From positions 1 to 22,861 of IMG/VR virus record IMGVR_UViG_3300025151_000326: a stretch of 22,861 nucleotides of DNA. One strand, written 5' to 3'. Origin of the DNA: a virus. The translations under genes and the position numbers were made by a program. Below are positions 1-5,229 of the stretch, in pieces (within the stretch, counting starts at the first letter, position 1; each line of letters begins with the position of its first letter). The notes beneath the pieces were generated by a model. The model ran no database searches, had not been told where the DNA came from, and saw only the letters and a program-made list of their open reading frames with translations.

Positions 1-137
1 TCTGCATACTCTGGTGCATGTAACCTGACGGTGGTGCATAGCATCTGTGCTTCTTCTAGTGGCATCTTGACCACATGTTTGTCGCACATATCACGAGCAC
101 ACAACTCAGGTGTGTAGTTAATAAGAAATCTATTCAT
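1..137 (-). CDS. Conserved phage protein, N-terminal part (CDKHVVKM family), runs off left edge
   Basis: The first 45 codons of a leftward gene are present and the stop lies outside the window. The start ATG is preceded by AGGAGAAACC, a strong ribosome binding site. Residues 18-25 read CDKHVVKM, followed by a helix-like EEAQML stretch. This N-terminus (short beta strand, then C-D-K-H-x-V-K-M and a helix) matches from memory a protein widespread in marine and T4-like phages that is normally annotated as hypothetical. The D-K-H cluster could be catalytic or metal binding, but this is inference. It is the last visible gene of the leftward operon. Confidence 0.75.
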   Translation of the reverse strand, partial: MNRFLINYTPELCARDMCDKHVVKMPLEEAQMLCTTVRLHAPEYA

Positions 138-146
138 GGTTTCTCC

Positions 147-299
147 TTAGTCTGTTTGTTCTACTGTAATCAAATCCATCCAAGTGTAAATTGATTTACA
201 AACTGTACGGATTTGCTTTGAGTTATAAGCATTCATATAAAAATAATAAGTATTCTTAGTGCCATCTTTATGACGATACTCTACATAATATCTGTTCAT
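147..299 (-). CDS. Small hypothetical phage protein (50 aa)
   Basis: A 50-codon ORF begins MNRYYVEYRHKDG and ends ...VEQTD. The start has AAAGGAGAAACC directly upstream, almost the same leader as the next gene downstream (start at 137). It is rich in Tyr and Lys, with alternating hydrophobic residues suggesting a small beta-sheet fold, and has no membrane segment or known motif. The stop codon is 9 bases before the next start. No function is recognised; reality is supported by the ribosome binding site and operon spacing. Confidence 0.7.
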   Translation of the reverse strand: MNRYYVEYRHKDGTKNTYYFYMNAYNSKQIRTVCKSIYTWMDLITVEQTD

Positions 300-391
300 G
301 GTTTCTCCTTTGGTTTAGGTGGTGGTAGTCCTGACCAATCGTCACATGGATCATCATGCGGCATCGGCTGTTCCATTGGTTTCTGTTTCAT
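296..391 (-). CDS. Very small proline-rich ORF (31 aa)
   Basis: A 31-codon ORF starts ATG-AAA-CAG inside the 3' end of the upstream gene (38-bp overlap) and its TGA overlaps the start of the next gene as ATGA (296-299). The peptide has an acidic middle containing DDPCDDW and a proline/lysine tail (PPPKPKEKP). In-frame ATG codons at 376 and 364 are alternative starts. The tight coupling to the downstream start supports translation, but the length is near noise. No function is recognised. Confidence 0.45.
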   Translation of the reverse strand: MKQKPMEQPMPHDDPCDDWSGLPPPKPKEKP

Positions 392-719
392 TTATTTTAG
401 ATACCACTACAAGTACTTCAAAGATGTAGTCTTCAACTACTACAAGCTCTGCCCGTAATCGCACAGTATCCCCCTCGTTAGCAAACTTACGCAAGTTCTT
501 GATGCTAATACGTTTGTCGCCCCTACCTTTTGCTTTGTAGAAAGTAACAACTGTGGGTGTACCATCTTCGTACAGTGAATCCCATTTCATCTTATCACCT
601 GCTTCCAATTCATCATACGTGTGTTCCAGTTCTTCTGTAAGAAACTGTTGCACAGTTTTATTGGCATCAATGATGCTTTTGTCTAGCATCGTCTTAGTCA
701 GTTTGATTTTAGCTTCCAT
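354..719 (-). CDS. Hypothetical phage early protein (121 aa)
   Basis: Begins MEAKIKLTK with AAAGGAG 9 bases upstream and overlaps the 3' end of the preceding gene by 11 bp. Residues 1-45 look helical and acidic. Residues 45-105 are beta-like with WDSLYEDGTPTVVTF and alternating Val/Ile, and the tail is polar. No catalytic motif or membrane segment is seen. The organisation is compatible with a small OB-like or SH3-like barrel, but this is speculation. Position in the leftward block suggests an early function such as DNA metabolism or host takeover. Confidence 0.8.
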   Translation of the reverse strand: MEAKIKLTKTMLDKSIIDANKTVQQFLTEELEHTYDELEAGDKMKWDSLYEDGTPTVVTFYKAKGRGDKRISIKNLRKFANEGDTVRLRAELVVVEDYIFEVLVVVSKINETETNGTADAA

Positions 720-894
720 AGATAGCTCCTTTCAGTTTGCGAAACATCAATGCAAATGTATACACCTGTATATACACAATGAACAATGTCTCTGTTTCAA
801 TAGACTTTATGTCTATCCCTATACTTGCTGCAAACCCAACTGTAAACAGCATGGTAAAGTATGCAGACATGGGTATAAGAGCCACATACGTCAT
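709..894 (-). CDS. Small membrane protein (61 aa, two helices)
   Basis: Two hydrophobic stretches, about residues 3-26 (VALIPMSAYFTMLFTVGFAA) and 36-51, are separated by a short loop with IDIKSIETE. The C-terminus is basic (FRKLKG). The start forms an ATGA overlap with the stop of the upstream gene at 891-894, and the end overlaps the next gene by 11 bp, so it is embedded in the operon. It probably inserts in the host inner membrane; immunity, exclusion or lysis roles are all possible. No family is recognised. Confidence 0.7.
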   Translation of the reverse strand: MTYVALIPMSAYFTMLFTVGFAASIGIDIKSIETETLFIVYIQVYTFALMFRKLKGAIYGS

Positions 895-1130
895 TGCAAT
901 GCAACTGGTGCAGGGAATATATACCCATAGTTTTTGTATTCTTCCATTTCAAACTCTCCACATTCTATGAATGATATGTTGGTTGCCTCTGGATAATAGT
1001 GCCTTGCCATGTGCAGTGCAAGTTCAGTTGCACTACGCCAATCATCAACGGTAGGATAGAGATCGTCTAACTCAACGACACTATCCACACCATCAATCTC
1101 AAGGGTTATATCGTAACCCATTACCCTCAT
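891..1130 (-). CDS. Hypothetical acidic phage protein (79 aa)
   Basis: The chosen start is the ATG at 1130, which overlaps the upstream stop as ATGA and has GGAAAGG nine bases upstream. An in-frame ATG at 1154 would add eight residues but has a weaker ribosome binding site. The protein reads MRVMGYDITLEIDG, then an acidic region with DDLYPTVDDW, then a helix with AALHMARHYYPEA-like character and FIECGEFEMEEY. No motif of known function is visible. Its neighbours are equally small early genes. Confidence 0.7.
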   Translation of the reverse strand: MRVMGYDITLEIDGVDSVVELDDLYPTVDDWRSATELALHMARHYYPEATNISFIECGEFEMEEYKNYGYIFPAPVALQ

Positions 1131-1414
1131 CCATTTGGGCCTTTCCAAAACCATGCACGTTCATCATCAGGTAACACTTCAGGTTTCCAATGACATGGCC
1201 TATCACCTTCCTCATCTTTCTGTGGGCGAAAGTCAAACCTAGATTTTACCTTGTAAGACAAGGAACGTAGGTCACGTAGTGTGGATATGTCTATGTCAAA
1301 TGTTTCACCGACTTCATTAGTCATACTGTCAATCACATTATACAATGCTAGTATATCTTCTATGTCACTACGTGAAATCATTACGTTTTCTGTTTTAGTT
1401 TTTGATTTAGCCAT
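1127..1414 (-). CDS. Hypothetical phage early protein (95 aa)
   Basis: Starts MAKSKTKTENVM with AAAAGGAGTGCAAC upstream, a clear ribosome binding site. Residues 14-60 are predicted helical with regular Leu/Ile spacing (DIEDILALYNVIDSM and TLRDLRSLSYKVKSRF). The C-terminal third is charged and Trp-rich (PCHWKPE, DERAWFWKG). It overlaps the upstream gene by 8 bp. The helical core and small size are typical of phage host-takeover proteins, but no specific function can be named. Confidence 0.75.
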   Translation of the reverse strand: MAKSKTKTENVMISRSDIEDILALYNVIDSMTNEVGETFDIDISTLRDLRSLSYKVKSRFDFRPQKDEEGDRPCHWKPEVLPDDERAWFWKGPNG

Positions 1415-1598
1415 GTTGCACTCCTTTTCTTATTACATCATCATACTCATAGGGGTGTTCTTCCCACTCTCCACCCATAGGTAGATTGATTTCGTCTTTT
1501 ATACAATCTGCAAAGACATCGTACCCATCATAGCACCAACCATCTTTGTTAGACCACCCCTGTTCGCCATCTTCTTTGTTTATTATAATATAATTCAT
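1407..1598 (-). CDS. Hypothetical acidic Trp/Tyr-rich protein (63 aa)
   Basis: Starts MNYIIINKEDGEQGW; GGAGCAAAACC precedes the ATG, which overlaps the upstream stop as ATGA. The protein is strongly acidic and aromatic (WSNKDGWCYDGYDVF, EWEEHPYEYDD). It may be a small DNA-mimic-like or protein-binding peptide, but that is only suggested by charge. No family is recognised. Overlaps the next gene by 8 bp. Confidence 0.7.
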   Translation of the reverse strand: MNYIIINKEDGEQGWSNKDGWCYDGYDVFADCIKDEINLPMGGEWEEHPYEYDDVIRKGVQHG

Positions 1599-1990
1599 GG
1601 TTTTGCTCCTTCTGCATATAGGTATGGTCTGTTTACGGTATCATATACCACCATACTTGGTTGTATTTTTAACACTGCACGTTTAGCTGTACGTACAGGT
1701 GTCACATCACATACATCCACAAACGTGTCATGCTTGTATGGATTGTATGACACAAGTGTGTAGTCCAGATAGTCTGGATTGAAATCATCAAACACAGTTA
1801 TGTCACCACGTACAAACGCATGGACATTCTTTTTGCCCTCACGCAATACACGCTCACGTCCTGCCTTACGTACTACAAACGTAGGATTGTTTATGTGTAC
1901 TTCGTCAGTGTGTAGCATTACTCTGCCCGTCCTACATGAACGAACAGACCATATGTATTTATGTAGGTTGAAGTAGACTTCTACTCGCAT
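1595..1990 (-). CDS. Conserved phage protein (131 aa, MRxEVYxNLHK family)
   Basis: The start at 1990 is chosen because AAAGGAGAAACAAG lies immediately upstream; the frame stays open to 2071 but that extension overlaps another ORF and has no ribosome binding site. The protein begins MRVEVYFNLHKYIWSVRS and contains TFVVRKAGRERVLREGKKNVHAFVRG near residues 58-82. This pattern (N-L-H-K, then G-R-x-R-V-L-R-E-x-x-K-N-V-H-A) is, from memory, a widespread phage hypothetical family. The length is usual for it. The fold appears mixed beta with a basic central helix. Function unknown. Confidence 0.85.
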   Translation of the reverse strand: MRVEVYFNLHKYIWSVRSCRTGRVMLHTDEVHINNPTFVVRKAGRERVLREGKKNVHAFVRGDITVFDDFNPDYLDYTLVSYNPYKHDTFVDVCDVTPVRTAKRAVLKIQPSMVVYDTVNRPYLYAEGAKP

Positions 1991-2102
1991 CTTGTTTCTC
2001 CTTTGCATATTGTATGCACACAGTTTTGTTGGATGATATGATGACGATTTTACCATCATCACCATATACAATCCATTTGTTTTTGTATGGCGCTATGAAC
2101 AC
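1959..2102 (-). CDS. Possible small protein with GTG start (47 aa)
   Basis: An open frame starts at GTG 2102 inside the last codons of the upstream gene and runs through the gap to 1959, overlapping the next gene by 32 bp. The translation (KNKWIVYGDDGKIVIIS, then NKTVCIQYAKEKQ) has the alternating hydrophobic/polar look of a real small beta protein. It fills what would otherwise be the only 100-bp gap in this part of the operon. No strong ribosome binding site precedes the GTG, so translational coupling would be required. The protein is unrecognised. Confidence 0.4.
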   Translation of the reverse strand: MFIAPYKNKWIVYGDDGKIVIISSNKTVCIQYAKEKQDASRSLLQPT

Positions 2103-2425
2103 TGCGCCAGTTTATTGTCTATGTCTTTTAGCCAAGTGACCGCAGCTTTACGTTCACGCATAAGGGTGGCACGTTCATTTTTGTTTTTGATTAGGCCAAG
2201 TGTTTTCAATACTTGGACACGATAGACTACACGATTATAGTATTCGTTCATATCATCCGCAATCTGTCTATGCGTTTTGCTAGACCAGTTGGCTAGAATG
2301 TAATCATCTAACGGCGCATAGTTGTACGTGTATTCGTGAGCACGTTTCATGTGAAAAGTGTGTTCTGCATACAAGTTTGCGTTGAAAGATTTTACTACTG
2401 GGCGTTTGTCATTTGAATTTGTCAT
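2093..2425 (-). CDS. HTH-like (SANT/Myb-type) DNA-binding protein, putative (110 aa)
   Basis: The start has AAGGAGTAATACGCT upstream. Residues about 38-80 (LDDYILANWSSKTHRQIADD to VLKTLGLI) resemble the trihelical unit in phage proteins where W-x-x-x-x-x-x-x-I-A precedes V-x-x-R-x-x-x-L-G-L. That pattern is known from homeodomain-like HTH domains. The last 25 residues are a charged helix. DNA binding is inferred from the pattern only. It could regulate the leftward operon or bind the repeated palindromes seen in this arm, but nothing in the sequence shows that directly. Confidence 0.65.
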   Translation of the reverse strand: MTNSNDKRPVVKSFNANLYAEHTFHMKRAHEYTYNYAPLDDYILANWSSKTHRQIADDMNEYYNRVVYRVQVLKTLGLIKNKNERATLMRERKAAVTWLKDIDNKLAQCS

Positions 2426-2438
2426 AGCGTATTACTCC

Positions 2439-2576
2439 TTATGCTACTGATTTACGAAGGTTTAGTTTAGCTTTACGTGCCGCTTTACGGTCACGTTTCC
2501 AATCATCTTTCTTTGGTCCAACCTTGGACCTATTTTTCTTCGTTATCTTAACGAAGTTCTTCATCTCGTATCGCAT
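2439..2576 (-). CDS. Small highly basic protein (45 aa)
   Basis: Begins MRYEMKNFVKITKKNRSK and ends RKAARKAKLNLRKSVA; about one third of residues are Lys or Arg. The start has CAGGAGAAGTAC upstream and overlaps the preceding gene by 29 bp. One copy of the GGTCCAACCTTGGACC palindrome (2515-2530) lies inside the gene and encodes S-K-V-G-P. The charge suggests nucleic-acid or ribosome binding, but no motif is present. Confidence 0.65.
   Translation of the reverse strand: MRYEMKNFVKITKKNRSKVGPKKDDWKRDRKAARKAKLNLRKSVA
2515..2530. repeat. Palindrome copy 1 (GGTCCAACCTTGGACC)
   Basis: A perfect 7-bp dyad (GGTCCAA/TTGGACC) around CC. It is in the coding sequence of the small basic protein at 2439-2576, in the frame encoding S-K-V-G-P. 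Confidence 0.8.
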
Positions 2577-2703
2577 TGTACTTCTCCTGCTTACGGTTAC
2601 GTTTAGCCTTACCACCCTTTTTAGGTGGTACGACCTGTGGTGATTTGCGCTCCTGTAACATAGCTTTGGCTACAGGATTGCGGTATGTGATAGTACGTTT
2701 CAT
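2548..2703 (-). CDS. Small basic protein (51 aa)
   Basis: Begins MKRTITYRNPVAKAMLQERK and continues with PQVVPPKKGGKAKRNRKQEKY. The N-terminal part (T-x-R-N-P-x-A-K-A-M-L) has the look of the short phage peptides that precede a basic tail. The stop lies inside the next gene. CAGAGGAATTG upstream gives a moderate ribosome binding site, and the stop of the upstream gene is one base away. The role is unknown; nucleic-acid binding is a guess from charge. Confidence 0.65.
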   Translation of the reverse strand: MKRTITYRNPVAKAMLQERKSPQVVPPKKGGKAKRNRKQEKYNAIRDEELR

Positions 2704-2704
2704 A

Positions 2705-2884
2705 TCACAATTCCTCTGTGACTACACGAAACGTGTAGCCTAATTGTTTAATTAATTCAATGTCACGATCAGTCAACGTAGTTGTACCTGCAATCTGCGC
2801 AAGTGTTCGTGACACGCTACACTTTGGGTACACTCTGCGTGTACCGTAATTTGTTTCTACTGATACTGAAAGTATCTTTTCCAT
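2705..2884 (-). CDS. Hypothetical phage protein (59 aa)
   Basis: Begins MEKILSVSVETNYG with GGAGTGTAAC before the ATG. It has a beta-like N-terminal half (VSVETNYGTRRVYPKCSV) followed by a helix (LTDRDIELIKQLGYTF). Two bases separate the start from the stop of the upstream cysteine-rich gene. The small beta-plus-helix layout is common among unstudied phage early proteins. No function recognised. Confidence 0.65.
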   Translation of the reverse strand: MEKILSVSVETNYGTRRVYPKCSVSRTLAQIAGTTTLTDRDIELIKQLGYTFRVVTEEL

Positions 2885-2886
2885 TG

Positions 2887-3576
2887 TTACACTCCTTGTG
2901 CTACTGTATCTGCTTTGCGTTTGCTGCTACCATGAGCAGGAAAACCAATGATTGCATCACGCTGTTTTGCACATAGCTGACACGTGGCACATGACACATC
3001 ATCACGAATTGTTGCAGGGCATACGACTATCTTACGACCTTTAGGTGTAGTGGTATTGGTGGTTTGTGTCTCAGGCAACACAGTTGCTACAGGTCCAATA
3101 CCTAAGTCATATAATGCATCAGCGTGTTTGACATTGTTGGCTGACAGATTGACCACAAAACCTTTCTCATTCATACGTTTGACCACCTTTGCATTATGCT
3201 TGCTAGTCAATACGGGATAATGAGTGTAGGTGAAACCACGTTTGCCTGTATTAGCATCAGCAAGCTGATCGTTTGCCTTGGCATCAAGTTGCTTGCCATC
3301 ACCTGCAAGATCACCAGCCTGATTGTGTCGCCACAACTGACCGTCCTTGAAGGACGATACATTGGCAATGAATGTAGACCAACCATCACCACGTTCACCA
3401 CGTGTTACCTTCGCCCAATGCATAGCCAGAGGCCCACCATTTGCATAGCAACCACCCTCGTTTGCATTGTTGAAAGGGCAAACATCAGGGCAGGTAGCTG
3501 CACTCGTAGTGGTCACGGGTATCTTGCCTACTTTGCGATTGTTGGATTTGAATGTAGTGTGTACTTGATAAGTCAT
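2887..3576 (-). CDS. Cysteine-rich conserved phage protein (DUF7227-like), 229 aa
   Basis: Begins MTYQVHTTFKSNNRKVGKIP. Visible motifs are T-C-P-x-x-C-P-F at 28-35, G-G-C-Y-A-N-G-G-P-L-A at 41-51, W-R-H-N-Q-A-G-D-L at 82-90 and a C-terminal cluster C186-x9-C196-x2-C199-x2-C202, then GFPAHG. Seven cysteines in two clusters suggest metal or iron-sulfur binding. From memory this architecture is a conserved family in phages and plasmids, which I associate tentatively with DUF7227; its activity is unknown. The W-R-H-N-x-x-G-D motif may be catalytic (inference). It is the largest gene in the leftward block. Confidence 0.85.
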   Translation of the reverse strand: MTYQVHTTFKSNNRKVGKIPVTTTSAATCPDVCPFNNANEGGCYANGGPLAMHWAKVTRGERGDGWSTFIANVSSFKDGQLWRHNQAGDLAGDGKQLDAKANDQLADANTGKRGFTYTHYPVLTSKHNAKVVKRMNEKGFVVNLSANNVKHADALYDLGIGPVATVLPETQTTNTTTPKGRKIVVCPATIRDDVSCATCQLCAKQRDAIIGFPAHGSSKRKADTVAQGV

Positions 3577-3662
3577 AGGATTACTCCAATTAGGTGAATT
3601 GATCCGAATATAATTGTTAGTACCACGAATAGTACCATTGTTGCAACATAAATCTGATACAT
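3573..3662 (-). CDS. Single-helix membrane peptide (29 aa)
   Basis: Starts MYQIYVATMVLFVV and continues with an uninterrupted hydrophobic run ending IHLIGVIL, so nearly the whole peptide is one membrane helix. CTGGAG lies about 8 bases upstream of the ATG. The TGA overlaps the next start as ATGA. An in-frame ATG at 3692, inside the palindrome at 3683-3698, would give 39 residues. Too small to assign; such peptides in phage early operons may modify host membrane proteins. Confidence 0.55.
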   Translation of the reverse strand: MYQIYVATMVLFVVLTIIFGSIHLIGVIL

Positions 3663-3682
3663 CAGATATACTCCAGTTTTTA

Positions 3683-3698
3683 GGTCCAACATTGGACC
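3683..3698. repeat. Palindrome copy 2 (GGTCCAACATTGGACC)
   Basis: Same dyad with CA at the centre. It lies in the gap between the membrane peptide at 3573-3662 and the stop at 3706, so outside the best-supported genes. Confidence 0.8.
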
Positions 3699-3705
3699 AG
3701 TTGAA

Positions 3706-3942
3706 TTAGACCCAATGGGAATGGATATTAGCCTGTTCCAGCCACCGCATTGCAGTGTCTATGTCAGGTGCGCCAGCTTCCATACAAGCATTGATGGATG
3801 CATCCTCATCGGCACGTTCTTGTGCAAGTTGGTACTCCAACTCACGTTGTAAGTAGTCCACCATTTCTGGTGTTGGCACAATACCACGTGGTCTAATGCC
3901 ATGTACATCTTTGTACAAATCACTGAAAAAATCCAAGTCCAT
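3706..3942 (-). CDS. Hypothetical phage early protein (78 aa)
   Basis: Begins MDLDFFSDLYKDVHGIRPRG, then PTPEMVDYLQRELEYQL and an acidic middle, ending AMRWLEQANIHSHWV. The N-terminal D-L-Y-K-D-x-x-G-x-R-P-R pattern recurs, from memory, in small proteins of marine and enteric phages of unknown role. Predicted mostly helical and acidic. CGGAGTTACC-like sequence precedes the start (GGAGTTACCGAA upstream). A competing frame over the same bases (start 3956) gives an unlikely composition and was rejected. Confidence 0.75.
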   Translation of the reverse strand: MDLDFFSDLYKDVHGIRPRGIVPTPEMVDYLQRELEYQLAQERADEDASINACMEAGAPDIDTAMRWLEQANIHSHWV

Positions 3943-3973
3943 TTCGGTAACTCCATTGTTAATGTCTATACAT

Positions 3974-4014
3974 GTTATATAACACTTTCACTAAAAATTC
4001 AAGTGTTATATAAC
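3974..4014. promoter_or_regulatory. Inverted repeat of two GTTATATAAC palindromes
   Basis: GTTATATAACACTT (3974-3987) is repeated exactly inverted at 4001-4014 with a 13-base spacer. Each arm contains the perfect 10-bp palindrome GTTATATAAC, so the block is two palindromic sites facing each other. It sits in an 82-base gap in the leftward operon between the stop at 4025 and the start at 3942. It could be an operator pair or a hairpin in the leftward mRNA; there is no T-tract typical of a terminator. Confidence 0.6.
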
Positions 4015-4024
4015 TGTAAGACAA

Positions 4025-4144
4025 TTAATTGTACACCAAGGGCAGCAAAGCAATCAGCATTGCGGTTGCAGTCCAGCTTACACCCAACAGAAACCAGCCT
4101 ATGGTTCTGTTACGGTTCATACGTTTAATTTCACGCCTAGTCAT
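4025..4144 (-). CDS. Single-helix membrane peptide (39 aa)
   Basis: Starts MTRREIKRMNRNR, a basic head, followed by one membrane helix (TIGWFLLGVSWTATAMLIAL) and a short end. Arg-rich head and helix predict an N-in orientation in the host inner membrane. The start overlaps the preceding stop by 8 bp. An internal ATG at 4120 gives a 31-residue version. No family recognised; a role in superinfection exclusion or membrane remodelling would be a guess. Confidence 0.6.
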   Translation of the reverse strand: MTRREIKRMNRNRTIGWFLLGVSWTATAMLIALLPLVYN

Positions 4145-4376
4145 TGCTTACGTCCTTCCATCCGCTATCATAGACCAGTGAGGGCGATTGCCTCGCCATT
4201 TGGTCAGGCGTCTTTGAATTTTCAATCAGTTGGTCCAACGTTGGACTTGTTATCTCCTGCATAGCCAATTCATAGAATTGGTCAGTAGCTGCATCAAGCT
4301 GCCACTGTGCAAGGTCACGTTTAGTGCTAGGTATAAGATACCTAACACTCTTATCATGTGTTTGCTTGTGAGGCAT
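4137..4376 (-). CDS. Hypothetical phage early protein (79 aa)
   Basis: Begins MPHKQTHDKSVRYLIPSTKRDLAQWQLDAATDQFYELAMQE (given in part) and is mostly helical and polar. The start overlaps the upstream stop by one base (TAATG) with AGGTGG ten bases before. A copy of the repeated palindrome (4232-4247) is inside the gene and encodes S-P-T-L-D-Q, a different reading frame from the copies in the neighbouring genes. No domain is recognised. Confidence 0.75.
   Translation of the reverse strand: MPHKQTHDKSVRYLIPSTKRDLAQWQLDAATDQFYELAMQEITSPTLDQLIENSKTPDQMARQSPSLVYDSGWKDVSND
4232..4247. repeat. Palindrome copy 3 (GGTCCAACGTTGGACT)
   Basis: Same dyad with CG at the centre and a T at the last position. 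Inside the gene at 4137-4376, in a reading frame (S-P-T-L-D-Q) different from copies 1 and 4. Confidence 0.8.
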
Positions 4377-4963
4377 TATGCTGCCACCTGCTTTGCAGGG
4401 ATAGCTGACATTAGATCTTCAATGATCTTTTCAAGATCAAGTCCATTGACCTCGGCCTGACGAAGAATGGTATTTACCATTACAGTGTGGCTGATCTTTG
4501 GACGTTCAGCTTTAGCTGGTGTCTCAGTTTCAGTTGGTCCAACCTTGGACTTGTCAGCTTCGCTGTTATCAGGTTTAGCTGCATCTTTGGCAGCTTTACG
4601 CATGGCAGCTTGCAGGGCAGTGAGTGACGTGAAGCCTTTCTTTGAGGCTTTGATAAAGTCAGTTGCGGCAGGTTGGTTTTCAACAAACCAAAGAGCTTCC
4701 GCTCTACGGCGTTTATCAATGGCATAAATGCCATGAGCAGTAAGAACTTGACGAGATACCCTGCCAGCTTCACTGGCTGCTTTCAGCTTCTGCATCAGCT
4801 TTCCAAGCCGTGTGTCGAAGCCGTCAGCAGCAGTATCAGCAGTGAAGCTACGGCGAAGCGAAGCTTGTTTCTTTTTCCAAAGATCACCAAGGGCTTTGCC
4901 CTCTGCGATATCAGCTTGGATTGAAGTTCCTTCAAATTGAGTTTTTGCTGTTGTGTTTGCCAT
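4376..4963 (-). CDS. Hypothetical Ala/Lys-rich protein, first gene of leftward operon (195 aa)
   Basis: Begins MANTTAKTQFEGTSIQADI with AAAGGGCC before the ATG. Residues 1-125 are a long series of charged helices (KKKQASLRRSF, RLGKLMQKLKAASEAG, ALQAAMRKAAKDAAK). Residues 126-160 form a polar linker with SEADKSKVGPTETETPA, and the C-terminus is a helix with ILRQAEVNGLDLEKIIEDLM. The palindrome at 4536-4551 encodes part of the linker. Being promoter-proximal, it should be the most abundantly transcribed early gene. Helical and basic character suits a DNA- or RNA-associated protein, but no family is recognised. Confidence 0.8.
   Translation of the reverse strand: MANTTAKTQFEGTSIQADIAEGKALGDLWKKKQASLRRSFTADTAADGFDTRLGKLMQKLKAASEAGRVSRQVLTAHGIYAIDKRRRAEALWFVENQPAATDFIKASKKGFTSLTALQAAMRKAAKDAAKPDNSEADKSKVGPTETETPAKAERPKISHTVMVNTILRQAEVNGLDLEKIIEDLMSAIPAKQVAA
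4536..4551. repeat. Palindrome copy 4 (GGTCCAACCTTGGACT)
   Basis: Identical to copy 5. Inside the gene at 4376-4963, encoding S-K-V-G-P in the Pro/Glu/Thr-rich linker. Confidence 0.8.
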
Positions 4964-4976
4964 TGGTTGGCCCTTT

Positions 4977-5066
4977 CTCTATCTACTGTTACACTAAAGA
5001 GAATTTATATCTCTCTCACCCTAAAGGGAGAGATAGAAATTATCTGTGTAACATTAGTAGATAGAG
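4977..5066. promoter_or_regulatory. 90-bp nested inverted repeat upstream of leftward operon
   Basis: The outer arms are CTCTATCTACTGTTACAC (4977-4994) and GTGTAAC-ATT-AGTAGATAGAG (5046-5066), 18 paired bases with a 3-base bulge. Inside are TATCTCTC (5008-5015) and GAGAGATA (5028-5035) around CCCTAAAGGG. It starts 14 bases upstream of the first leftward ATG, so it would form the 5' leader of that mRNA or a cruciform in DNA. A TATAAA on the minus strand (5009-5004) could be a -10 box, but no matching -35 is seen. Confidence 0.65.
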
Positions 5067-5079
5067 TTGTTGAAAGTGA

Positions 5080-5167
5080 CCTCACGCGATCCTCTGCGCT
5101 TGCCGTTTCCCGTGTGACTGCAGGTATCTTCGATACCGAAGTTCGTGCGCGAAACTCGTGAGGCAAG
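5080..5167. promoter_or_regulatory. Compact structured block with competing pairings
   Basis: Pairs visible: CCTCACG (5080-5086) with CGTGAGG (5157-5163); CTTGCC (5099-5104) with GGCAAG (5162-5167); GTTTC (5105-5109) with GAAAC (5151-5155); and GGTATC-TTC-GATACC (5123-5137). The first two share 5162-5163 and cross, so they are alternatives or a pseudoknot. The block is GC-richer than its flanks. It could be a structured RNA, an origin element or a binding-site array; no known RNA class is recognised. Confidence 0.45.
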
Positions 5168-5185
5168 TTCACTGTTTGTTCTACT

Positions 5186-5201
5186 GGTCCAACCTTGGAC
5201 T
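5186..5201. repeat. Palindrome copy 5 (GGTCCAACCTTGGACT), in control region
   Basis: Identical to copy 4, but in the non-coding region. Here the dyad is extended by flanking TGTTCTA (5177-5183) and TAGAACA (5201-5207), giving a longer hairpin with a 3-base bulge. Confidence 0.8.
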
Positions 5202-5214
5202 AGAACAGCCACCC

Positions 5215-5229
5215 CACCCCATAGGGGTG
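5215..5229. terminator. GC-rich hairpin, possible weak terminator
   Basis: CACCCC-ATA-GGGGTG is a perfect 6-bp stem with a 3-base loop, followed on the plus strand by TAGTATTTTGTG. The T-run is short, so termination efficiency is doubtful. Confidence 0.35.

Noticed and set aside
2984-3597. Plus-strand ORFs of 78 and 133 codons (2984-3220, 3196-3597) antisense to the cysteine-rich gene
   Set aside because: They are frame shadows of a strong family-like gene on the minus strand and have no ribosome binding site.
4467-4924. Plus-strand ORFs over the first leftward gene
   Set aside because: Antisense shadows of an Ala-rich gene; their Ser/Ala-rich translations reflect codon complement.
5099-5167. 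tRNA-like or attachment-site reading of the structured block
   Set aside because: The stems do not form a cloverleaf, no T-loop GTTCRA-type sequence at the right place, and no integrase gene is seen.
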